Source of the DNA: Actinophytocola xinjiangensis | GTDB taxonomy: Bacteria; Actinomycetota; Actinomycetes; Mycobacteriales; Pseudonocardiaceae | Length of the DNA: 40,992 nucleotides | Direction of reading: 5' to 3' | Assembly (NCBI RefSeq): GCF_001921215.1 | Contig: NZ_MSIF01000044.1 | Span: 1-40,992, forward strand | Shown: positions 33,700-40,405 of the stretch, piece by piece | How positions within the stretch are numbered: position 1 is the stretch's first letter | Layout of the letters: the number at the start of each line of letters is the position of its first letter | The notes under the pieces: model-generated | Database searches by the model: none | Told to the model about the DNA's origin: nothing | What the model saw: only the letters and a program-made list of their open reading frames with translations | Translations under genes and position numbers: made by a program

Positions 33700-35304
33700 A
33701 TGCTCGCCCCGACAGCCAGCGGCGCGAACCTCAATGCGCTACCACAGACATGTTTCGACGATCTGTATACAGCGGTTTACGAGCTGATTGACGACGCCAA
33801 AGCGGCGTACCAAGTGGTGAAGCTCTACAAGGGCTCGCACAGCTCACCCGATCCACATGAGATCGTCACGGATTTCGGTTCGTGGTTCTTCGAACATCGT
33901 CGCGGATTGTTTGGGTACGTGTGCGAGAGGGCCCAGTCCGACCCCGGACGCTACGTCGTCGACGATTTGACCGCCTTCGACAGCGCCCACCAACCACGGG
34001 TATCGTCCGGCGAAGCGTTCAACATCCTCGCCCATCACCGAAATCAAGTGGACGGGATGCTCGAGGAGTTCCTGAACCATGTCGCGGACCGGGAACATCG
34101 GCTCGGCTGGTACCGGGGTGGGACGTCCGGGTTCGACGACGAGGCTCGCGCCTTCATGTGCGCGCATTTCCGCCAGCTCGGCATCCCGTCCGACATCGAC
34201 GACGTGATGATCTTCGCTGGAGGAGCGAAGGCCGTGTTCCTCGCATGTTGCGCGGCGCTGATGTGCCACCGGACATTCGACGAACTGCGCCACCGTGGCG
34301 GTGTGCTACTCGCGCCGTCCGGCTACTACCAGTCACTGCGGCTGCTGCCGGCGGTGTTCGGCGGCACGATTAACGTCGAGGACGAGTTGACCGGTACGAC
34401 CGTCGCCGACTGGCTTGCCGAGACTGAACACCTGCCGGGCCGGCTGATCTACGTCCCGTTGGTCAACAACCTGGACGGTCACGTGCTGACCCGGGAGCGT
34501 GCCCACGACCTCGCTGCCGCGATCGTGGCCCACAACCTGGACCACCCCGACAACCCCGCCTACGTCGTGGGTGATGACGTGTACGTCGGCTCCTACCTCC
34601 ACGATGGGATCGACGCCATGCCGATCGGCGCGGCGCCTGGCATGGCCCCGTGGTGTGTCTCGGTGGTCACCCCGTCCAAGACATTCACCCTGCCAACCGG
34701 ACGGGTCGCGTTCGCCACCGCTCGCAGCCCGGTCATTCGCACCGCGCTGGCCCACTACCGGACGGTGTTCTCCCACGGCCGGGTGCCGCAGTCCAACGAG
34801 TTGGTCAGCGCCGCCGCGATCTGCCTGACTCCGGCGAACTGGGTCACCCGATGGAACATCTGGAACCGGGAGCAGGTCCGCTTCTTCGCCAGCGAGATCA
34901 CCAGCCTGAACACCACCCTGCGCCGGGACATGTTCTGGACCGAGCTGCCACAAGGCGGCTGGTACGTCCCGGTGCGGATCGCACGGGGCCTGTTCGGCGA
35001 CCGGGTCCGCAACAGCGTCGAGGCACTCGCGGTCCTGCTCTACTACGGTGGCGACAACCCCGAGTCCGGACTCGCGGCACTCCCCGGCGAGCTGTTCGGG
35101 CATGACGGTGACGACGCCTGGTTCACGGTGCGAACGAACCTCGCGGTGGACACCGACACGATCGTGCGGACCGTACAGCGCTTCCACGACGTCGCGACCG
35201 CTCTACTCGGCAATCGACGCGACCAGGTCGTCGACCATGCGCTCGGGCGCGCTCACCGCATCGTGCCCGACCTTGATCAGATCCTGGCGAACCGGCGGTA
35301 CTAA
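33700..35304 (+). CDS. Class I/II-fold PLP-dependent aminotransferase-like enzyme with N-terminal extension
   Basis: A 534-residue protein starting at ATG 33700 behind a gaaggggag ribosome site. The fold-type I landmarks come late: IFAGGAKAVFLACCAALM (PLP phosphate region) near 171, APSGYYQSL with stacking Tyr near 205, PLVNNLDGHVLT in place of NPxNPTG near 253, VVGDDVYVGSYL (Asp292) and the Schiff-base TPSKTFTLPTGRVAF (Lys327). About 130 residues before the core are extra and helical. The gene has lower GC at third positions than its neighbours, judged by eye, which suggests transfer. It is likely controlled by the XRE protein through the 24-bp palindrome. The substrate is unknown. Confidence 0.8.
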   Translation: MLAPTASGANLNALPQTCFDDLYTAVYELIDDAKAAYQVVKLYKGSHSSPDPHEIVTDFGSWFFEHRRGLFGYVCERAQSDPGRYVVDDLTAFDSAHQPRVSSGEAFNILAHHRNQVDGMLEEFLNHVADREHRLGWYRGGTSGFDDEARAFMCAHFRQLGIPSDIDDVMIFAGGAKAVFLACCAALMCHRTFDELRHRGGVLLAPSGYYQSLRLLPAVFGGTINVEDELTGTTVADWLAETEHLPGRLIYVPLVNNLDGHVLTRERAHDLAAAIVAHNLDHPDNPAYVVGDDVYVGSYLHDGIDAMPIGAAPGMAPWCVSVVTPSKTFTLPTGRVAFATARSPVIRTALAHYRTVFSHGRVPQSNELVSAAAICLTPANWVTRWNIWNREQVRFFASEITSLNTTLRRDMFWTELPQGGWYVPVRIARGLFGDRVRNSVEALAVLLYYGGDNPESGLAALPGELFGHDGDDAWFTVRTNLAVDTDTIVRTVQRFHDVATALLGNRRDQVVDHALGRAHRIVPDLDQILANRRY

Positions 35305-35360
35305 CCCACCAGGGTCGGCGTGGCGCACCCGAAACCGTCGGTGTCCTGCGCTACGGTCCA

Positions 35361-35407
35361 ACACCACATCTGGTAGTTGCAAACAAACAAGACACCACAA
35401 ATAGTGC
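35361..35407 (+). promoter_or_regulatory. Two tandem NrdR-box-like sites spaced 31 bp
   Basis: The sites acaccacatctggtag (35361-35376) and acaccacaaatagtgc (35392-35407) start exactly 31 bases apart. The published NrdR box is a 16-mer of the form acaCwAtATaTwGtgt and usually occurs as two copies about 31-32 bases apart, three helical turns. Box 2 fits that consensus at 12 of 16 positions and box 1 at about 10. They lie just before the ggagg ribosome site (35410-35414) of the TSCPD gene. A possible promoter is ttgcaa (35377-35382) with aatagt (35400-35405), which box 2 would cover. Confidence 0.55.
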
Positions 35408-35423
35408 ATGGAGGCGTGCCTTG

Positions 35424-35903
35424 ATGAACCACTCACCCGCCCGCGAACGACTGCCACGACGCCGTCACGGCATCACTCACGCGGTCACGATCAACGGCGC
35501 TGAGGTGTTCATGACCACCAACCAGTTCCCGGACGGCCGCCCGGGTGAGGTGTTCGCCAGATGGGGCAAGGACGGCTCCACCGCAGGCGGCATGATGGAC
35601 GCCTTCTCGATCATGCTCTCCCTCGCCCTGCAGTACGGTGTGCCCGCCGAGGCGATCGTGGCCAAGCTCAGGGACCTGCGGTTCGAGCCCTTCGGCATGA
35701 CCGACGACGACGAGATCCCCGACGCCTCCAGCATCATGGACTGGGTCGCCCGGCGCCTCGCGCTCGACTGGCTGCCGTTCGACACCCGCAAGGACCTCGG
35801 CGTCCTGACCACCAAGGAAGAAGCCGCACTCCCGGCCGACGCCTACGCCCCCACCCCGCTGGCCCGCCGCCAACCCCCGAACCCGCGAGCCGCCACCGCG
35901 TAG
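35424..35903 (+). CDS. Stand-alone TSCPD-domain protein, like the C-terminus of class II ribonucleotide reductase
   Basis: A 159-residue protein from ATG 35424; TTG 35421 is possible, but ATG has the better spacing to ggagg at 35410-35414. Residues about 8-120 match the TSCPD domain at the end of adenosylcobalamin-dependent ribonucleotide reductase (NrdJ): RERLPRRRHGITHAVTINGAEVFMTT, then PDGRPGEVFARWGKDGSTAGGMMDAFSIMLSLALQYGVP, RFEPFGMTDDDEI and SIMDWVARRLALDWLP. The catalytic barrel of NrdJ is absent, so it is a separate domain and not an enzyme by itself. No nearby nrdJ gene is seen. Tandem NrdR-box-like sites upstream support a link to deoxynucleotide metabolism. Confidence 0.85.
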   Translation: MNHSPARERLPRRRHGITHAVTINGAEVFMTTNQFPDGRPGEVFARWGKDGSTAGGMMDAFSIMLSLALQYGVPAEAIVAKLRDLRFEPFGMTDDDEIPDASSIMDWVARRLALDWLPFDTRKDLGVLTTKEEAALPADAYAPTPLARRQPPNPRAATA

Positions 35904-35975
35904 TCGATCACCGCAGGCATCACGCCAAGCGCTACCAGCACTGGCCGACGTGCGGACCTGCCGAGAACTGAGACG

Positions 35976-36011
35976 CAAACGCCCCGTCCGTGATCACGGA
36001 CGGGGCGTTTG
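35976..36011. terminator. Perfect 18-bp inverted repeat, bidirectional terminator
   Basis: The arm caaacgccccgtccgtga (35976-35993) is followed without a spacer by its exact reverse complement tcacggacggggcgtttg (35994-36011), so the hairpin has only the minimal loop. It lies between the end of the TSCPD gene and the 3' end of tRNA-Phe, so it can stop both. It shares its core and right flank (gtgctg, then tcag) with the terminator at 30463-30493. Confidence 0.9.
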
Positions 36012-36026
36012 TGCTGTTCAGAGCAG

Positions 36027-36100
36027 TGGCCAGGGGCGGGATCGAACCGCCGACCTACCGCTTTTCAGGCGGTCGCTCATACCAACTGAGCTACCTGGCC
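36027..36100 (-). tRNA. tRNA-Phe (GAA)
   Basis: On the minus strand the gene starts GGCCAGG TA GCTC and ends CCTGGCC A. The acceptor arm of 7 bp, the D arm (GCTC/GAGC), the anticodon arm ACCGC-CTGAAAA-GCGGT with anticodon GAA, and the T arm GGCGG-TTCGATC-CCGCC all pair. The CCA end is not encoded. It follows tRNA-Asp by 14 bases, so the two are probably processed from one transcript. Confidence 0.97.
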
Positions 36101-36114
36101 GAGGAAAAGTGAAG

Positions 36115-36188
36115 CGACCCAGACGGGACTCGAACCCGCGACCTTCGCCGTGACAGGGCGACGCGCTAACCAACTGCGCCACTGGGCC
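36115..36188 (-). tRNA. tRNA-Asp (GTC)
   Basis: On the minus strand the gene starts GGCCCAG TG GCGC and ends CTGGGTC G. The anticodon arm is TCGCC-CTGTCAC-GGCGA with anticodon GTC, and the T arm is GCGGG-TTCGAGT-CCCGT with one G-T pair. CCA is not encoded. A tRNA-Asp/tRNA-Phe pair is a common arrangement in actinobacteria. Confidence 0.97.
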
Positions 36189-36244
36189 TGGCAACGAGTG
36201 GAACTGTAGCAGACGCCTGACACCGCTCTCACAGGGCCGTCGTA

Positions 36245-36919
36245 CTACAGCGCGACGTCGTTGAGCTCGGCCAACGTGATGACGCCGTCGTCCAGGGCGC
36301 GGGTCACCAGTTCGCTTTTGGTTCTGGCTGGGCGGCCGGCGTTGGCGTACTTCACGCGGACCCGGGCGATGTGTGTGTCGACCGTCTTGACGGTGATGTG
36401 CAGCTTGGCGGCGACCAGTTCCTTGGAGGAGGACGCGAACCAGGCGCGCAGTACCTCGGTCTCCCGGGGGGACAGTCGCGGGCGGTCGGGGGCGTCGTCG
36501 GCGGCCAGGGCGCCGGACAGGGACGGGCCGGTGTAGGGCAGGCCCTGGGCGGCGGCGCGGATGGCCGGCACGAGGTGGTCGGGGCCTTCGCGTTTGGTCA
36601 GGTACGCCAGCGCGCCGAGGTCGATGCACTTGATGGCGGTCGCGTTCTCCGAGTGCTGGGAGTACACGATCACTCGCCGGCCGCTGTCGACCAGGCGTCT
36701 CAGTTCGCCGAAGTCGGGGTTGCGGGGCACGAGCTCCAGGTCGAAGATCACCACGTCGGCGTCGGCGCCGGGGCCGGTCCACACGCCGGCCAGCCGGTCG
36801 CCCGCGTCGATGAGGCTGATCGGCGGGACGGCCTGGTCGCACCAGTACCGCACGCCGGCGGCGATGGCCGCGTGGTCGTCCACGATCACCGCCGTGATCA
36901 GCTCGCCATGGGCTGCCAT
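36245..36919 (-). CDS. LuxR/NarL-family response regulator
   Basis: A 224-residue protein from ATG 36919, whose start lies 22 bases inside the upstream gene's end. The receiver domain (about 8-125) has the acidic pair Asp14-Asp15 in VIVDDH, the phospho-acceptor Asp60 in VIFDLEL, Ser87 in VYSQHS and Lys109 in LTKREG, all as required. The C-terminal LuxR helix-turn-helix (about 152-212) reads LSPRETEVLRAWFASSSKELVAAKLHITVKTVDTHIARVRVKYANAGR. It should be phosphorylated by the kinase of the same operon. No DNA target can be inferred from this window. Confidence 0.93.
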   Translation of the reverse strand: MAAHGELITAVIVDDHAAIAAGVRYWCDQAVPPISLIDAGDRLAGVWTGPGADADVVIFDLELVPRNPDFGELRRLVDSGRRVIVYSQHSENATAIKCIDLGALAYLTKREGPDHLVPAIRAAAQGLPYTGPSLSGALAADDAPDRPRLSPRETEVLRAWFASSSKELVAAKLHITVKTVDTHIARVRVKYANAGRPARTKSELVTRALDDGVITLAELNDVAL

Positions 36920-38070
36920 TGCGCCTCCGTCCAGATCGTCCCGCCGCTGCCGAAGGTTTCGATCCGCACCTCGGGGGTCGCCGGGGCGAGTACGCCCGAC
37001 TCGCCGCAGTCGGCGACCACACTGACCGACACCAGGTCCACGCTGCCGACGAGGGTGACCCGCGCCCACGAGGTCGCGGTCGCGAGCGCGGTGAGCGCGG
37101 CGTCGGTGAGGTCGCGGCGCACCGCGACCGGCAGCTGCGGCCACTGGCCGCGCGCGTCCAGTTCGACCTCGACGCCCTTGCGGTCGGCGATGTCCGCGCA
37201 GTGCCGCAGCTCGTGCAGCAGCGGGTTCTCCACCGAGTCGGTTTCGGCGAACAGCCGGCGCATCCTGGCGGCCTCGATGGAACATCGCCGGCGGACGACC
37301 GGGTCGGTGGGCGCCAGTGTGCCGTCGGCGAGGCCCTCCAGCAGCGGCACGGCGGTGTCGGACAGTTCGGCGAACCGTTGGGTGCGGCGGCGGTGGGTGG
37401 CGGCGGCGACGGCCTCGGCGGTGCGCACCCGTTCCAGTTCCCTGGTGGCGGCGGCGGCTTCGCGGCCGAGCCAGGCGAGCACGGCGGCGGCGACGGCCAC
37501 GCACAGCGGGAAGCCGAGCACGCTGACCGTTCCGGTGGCGAACCGGGCGAGTGACGCCCGGTCCACTTCGTGGAACAGCACGAGGTTGCCCAGCGCGAAC
37601 AGCTCGTGGGCCACCAGGAACGAGGCGGTTGTCCGGAACGGACGGTCGAACAGGACGACGACGCCGACCCAGTTGGCGGCGCCGAAGATCCAGTCGGTGG
37701 TGGTCGAGGTCTTGCCGTCGGGCAGGGTCAGGTAGGACAGCGCGACGGCCAGGAACACGACGGCGATCGCGGCCCGGCGCCACCTGCCCCACTGCAGCCG
37801 CAGCACGACCAGCAGCGTGGTCATCCCCAGGATCCCGGCGAGCAGGGCGAAGGCGATGACCTGGACGACGAAGTTGTCGTGGGTGTCCTGCTGCCGCAAC
37901 AGGTTCAGCAGACCGAGCCCGCAGACGATGGCGATCGCCACGATGAGTGTGGCGATCCGCAGGCTGCGTTGCAGGTGGATCCTGGTCCGCGCCTCGACGT
38001 CGTCCGCGTTGTCGGCGGCCCTGTCGACAGCTCTGTCGTCGGTTCTGGTGTCGGTACCGGCGTCGGTCAC
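36898..38070 (-). CDS. Membrane protein with degenerate histidine-kinase-like C-terminus
   Basis: A 390-residue protein from GTG 38070 (GTGA overlap with the kinase gene). The N-terminus is acidic and repetitive (TDAGTDTRTDDRAVDRAAD). About six membrane helices follow (about 38-215), then a coiled coil and a domain shaped like a kinase module. The expected phospho-accepting His in an LHD motif is absent, the N box position reads DAALTALATATSWARVTL without Asn, and the G box position reads VVADCGESG. It is therefore probably not an active kinase. Its place between a complete kinase and a response regulator suggests a sensor, a partner or a regulator of that kinase. Confidence 0.75.
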   Translation of the reverse strand: MTDAGTDTRTDDRAVDRAADNADDVEARTRIHLQRSLRIATLIVAIAIVCGLGLLNLLRQQDTHDNFVVQVIAFALLAGILGMTTLLVVLRLQWGRWRRAAIAVVFLAVALSYLTLPDGKTSTTTDWIFGAANWVGVVVLFDRPFRTTASFLVAHELFALGNLVLFHEVDRASLARFATGTVSVLGFPLCVAVAAAVLAWLGREAAAATRELERVRTAEAVAAATHRRRTQRFAELSDTAVPLLEGLADGTLAPTDPVVRRRCSIEAARMRRLFAETDSVENPLLHELRHCADIADRKGVEVELDARGQWPQLPVAVRRDLTDAALTALATATSWARVTLVGSVDLVSVSVVADCGESGVLAPATPEVRIETFGSGGTIWTEAQWQPMAS

Positions 38071-39212
38071 GCGTCATCCCGCCATTCCAGGCACACCACG
38101 GTGCCAGCCCCAGGAGTGGACGAAATCGTTGCCGCGCCGCCGATCCGGCTCATCCTGCCGTAGATCGACTCGCGCAGCCCGCGTCGGGTCACCGAGCTCT
38201 CGTCGACCGAGAACCCTCTGCCCTCGTCGGTGACCTCCACCCTGACGGCCACCGCGTCACCTTGGACGCGCACCCAGGCACGGTCGGTTCCGGCGTGCCG
38301 GCGCACGTTGTTGACGGCTTCGACGGCGGCCCCGGCGATCGCTCCGGCGACCTCGAAGGGCAGCGAAAGTCGTTGTGGCGCAGACAACTCGACACTGATC
38401 ATGGTGGCGTCGAGGTCGGCGCTGAGCAGGTCGACGAGGTCGGCGCGTTCGGGGACGGGGCCGCCGTCGGAGCGCAGCCGGTCCAGGTCGCGGCGGGCCT
38501 GCGGGGCGAGCCAGGACACGTCGTCGGGGACCTGTCCGGCGCCGACCATGAGCAGGGTGGTGGCGGCGGTGTCATGCAGCGAGTTGGCCAGTTCGCGTTC
38601 CTCGGCGCGTTCGGCGGCGGCCACCGCGGAGTCGCGCCGGGCCTGCTCGGCGGCGAGGGTGACCCGGTCGGCGCGCTCGGCGGCCCGGGTGACCAGCACC
38701 CAGACGGCGCGGGAGAGGCTGGCGGCGACCAGCACCCACCAGTGCGACAGTCCCATCTCGGCGTCGGCGATGACGAACAGGATGATCATCCCGCCGCCGG
38801 TGGTGAACGCGGCCACCAGCCCGGTGACCGGCCGGGTGTGCCACTGGGTGGCGACGCAGGCGAAGGTGAGCAGCAGCCGGATCCAGCCGGTGTTGGTCTC
38901 GGCGACCAGGTCGGCCGACACGCTCAGGCACAGTGCGAGCAGCACGACGACGTCGAGGGCGACCGGGAGGGCGCCGGTGAGCGGGGAGTCGGAGCGGTTG
39001 AGCCACCAAGCGTAGCCGCAGGACCAGGCGGCCATGACGATGACGACGGTGATCGTGCTCGCGTACTGGTCGCCGGAGGCGCGCAGCAGGGCGATGGCCA
39101 GGATCGGGGGCAGGGTGACGACCCGGACGGCGCCCGCGTACCGGCGTCCGAACCGATCCAGCATCCGCACGGCCGGTCCAGCCACGGTCACCTCGCCGGA
39201 TCTGAAACGCAT
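38067..39212 (-). CDS. Sensor histidine kinase (HisKA_3/NarL-partner type)
   Basis: A 381-residue protein from ATG 39212. About six membrane helices are packed in residues 30-175 without a large outside loop, so it may sense a membrane or intramembrane signal. The phospho-acceptor is His213 in ERELANSLHDTAATTLL, the HisKA_3 pattern. The HATPase_c domain has the N box EAVNNVRRHAG (Asn301, Asn302) and the G box TDEGRGF (about 328-334). The module is complete and should phosphorylate the LuxR-type regulator two genes downstream. Confidence 0.9.
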   Translation of the reverse strand: MRFRSGEVTVAGPAVRMLDRFGRRYAGAVRVVTLPPILAIALLRASGDQYASTITVVIVMAAWSCGYAWWLNRSDSPLTGALPVALDVVVLLALCLSVSADLVAETNTGWIRLLLTFACVATQWHTRPVTGLVAAFTTGGGMIILFVIADAEMGLSHWWVLVAASLSRAVWVLVTRAAERADRVTLAAEQARRDSAVAAAERAEERELANSLHDTAATTLLMVGAGQVPDDVSWLAPQARRDLDRLRSDGGPVPERADLVDLLSADLDATMISVELSAPQRLSLPFEVAGAIAGAAVEAVNNVRRHAGTDRAWVRVQGDAVAVRVEVTDEGRGFSVDESSVTRRGLRESIYGRMSRIGGAATISSTPGAGTVVCLEWRDDA

Positions 39213-39475
39213 CGGGTCAGTCGGGCCATGACACTACCGGATGACATACGACTGTTATGCATCCCTGTCGGGCATTCGCCTGACGACACGCGTCACCCGC
39301 ACAGACTAGGAGGCCCGTGGCAAGCCCCTGTAGGCGCGTCTGGTCACAGCCCTTACCGGCCGAAACCGATCGGCCGAATTGGTCAATTCATTACCAGTTG
39401 CACCGAAGTTATGGCCTTTTCTTACGGCCACTGTCAGTATCCCCAGCCTGGCCGTCCAACTGATCGGGGAACGAG
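39213..39475. promoter_or_regulatory. Divergent intergenic region between the sensor kinase and the M23 peptidase
   Basis: There are 263 bases with no gene that I can support. It must contain both promoters. The right part is relatively AT-rich and includes a 6-2-6 inverted repeat at 39376-39389, a ggccg/cggcc stem around 39358-39375, and a weak stem tggcc/ggcca around 39412-39431. I looked for a c-di-AMP (ydaO) riboswitch, which precedes some actinobacterial cell-wall hydrolase genes, and did not recognise its conserved parts. Confidence 0.5.
39376..39389. promoter_or_regulatory. Inverted repeat upstream of the M23 gene
   Basis: The arms gaattg (39376-39381) and caattc (39384-39389) are perfect reverse complements around gt. 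AT-rich palindromes are rare in this GC-rich window, and this one lies 87 bases before the M23 start, so a regulator site is possible. Which protein binds is unknown. Confidence 0.35.
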
Positions 39476-40405
39476 ATGTGTGAGTCCTGTGGCGCGACGG
39501 GCCTGTCCCGCCGGAGCCTGATGGTCGCCCTGGGTGCCGCCCTGGTGGCGGTGCCGGCCCTGGCCGTCCCGGCCTCGGCCGCGACCCTGCGCAACGGCGC
39601 GTGGTGCAACCCCGGGCTCGGCTACTTCCCCTCCGGCGGCCACTACGGCGCCCCGCGCCCCGGCGGCGCCCACGCCGGCCAGGACGTCACCAACTCCACC
39701 GGCACCGCCGTCTACGCGGCGGCCGCCGGCACCGTCATCCGCCGCCAGTGGGGCGGCGGCCTGGGCGGGCGAACCGGCAACGCCCTGGTCATCTCACACG
39801 GCGGCGGGGTGTACACGTACTACGGGCACCTGAACACGTACCGGGTGTCGCTCAACCAGCGGGTGGCCGCCGGCCAACGCATCGCCGACATGGGCGCGAC
39901 CGGCAACGTCACCGGCCCCCACCTCCACTTCGAGACCCACAGCGGCGCGCTCGGCAGCACCGTCAACCCGGTGAACTACCTGTCCGCCCGCGGCGTCGAC
40001 CTGGGCGGCGGCTGGCCCGCCCTCGACCCCGGGGCCGCCGGCCAGACCGTGTCGGTGATCCAGCACCTGCTCAACCAGCGCGGCAACAACCTGGTGGTGG
40101 ACGGTTCCTACGGCACCCTGTCGGTGAACGCCGCCAAGAAGTTCCAGTCCGGCGCGGGCCTAGTCGCCGACGGCCAGATCGGCCCGCTGACCTGGCCGAA
40201 ACTCGTGTACACGCTCAGCCAGGGCAAGTCGGGCCACCACGTCCGGGGACTCCAGACCGCCCTCAACAAGCGCAGCGCCGGCCTGCTCGTGGACGGCGAC
40301 TTCGGCTCGGTGACCACCACGGCCGTCCGCACCTTCCAGAGCGCCAACCGTCTGGTGGTGGACGGCAACGCCGGCCCGATCACCTGGCGCGCCCTCGTCG
40401 GCTGA
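39476..40405 (+). CDS. Tat-exported M23 endopeptidase with two peptidoglycan-binding domains
   Basis: A 309-residue protein from ATG 39476 behind a gggga ribosome site. The N-terminus (MCESCGATGLSRRSLMVALG) carries the twin-arginine motif SRRSL and a signal-peptidase site after VPASA, so it should be exported folded. The M23 zinc ligands are His66 and Asp70 (HAGQD) and His151, with His149, in GPHLHFE; His118 lies in YYGHLN. Two PG_binding_1 domains follow (about 183-240 and 250-309; repeated LVVDGSYG/LLVDGDFG and GPLTW/GPITW). It should cut peptide cross-links in the cell wall. The divergent two-component operon may regulate it, which is inference. Confidence 0.93.
   Translation: MCESCGATGLSRRSLMVALGAALVAVPALAVPASAATLRNGAWCNPGLGYFPSGGHYGAPRPGGAHAGQDVTNSTGTAVYAAAAGTVIRRQWGGGLGGRTGNALVISHGGGVYTYYGHLNTYRVSLNQRVAAGQRIADMGATGNVTGPHLHFETHSGALGSTVNPVNYLSARGVDLGGGWPALDPGAAGQTVSVIQHLLNQRGNNLVVDGSYGTLSVNAAKKFQSGAGLVADGQIGPLTWPKLVYTLSQGKSGHHVRGLQTALNKRSAGLLVDGDFGSVTTTAVRTFQSANRLVVDGNAGPITWRALVG

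Noticed and set aside
36027-36188. tRNA-Phe as an integration site for a mobile element
   Set aside because: I found no second copy of the tRNA 3' end as a direct repeat and no integrase or transposase gene in the window; only the terminator repeats bracket the segment.
39213-39475. Possible c-di-AMP riboswitch before the M23 peptidase gene
   Set aside because: The expected conserved blocks and pseudosymmetric stems of ydaO-type leaders could not be traced.
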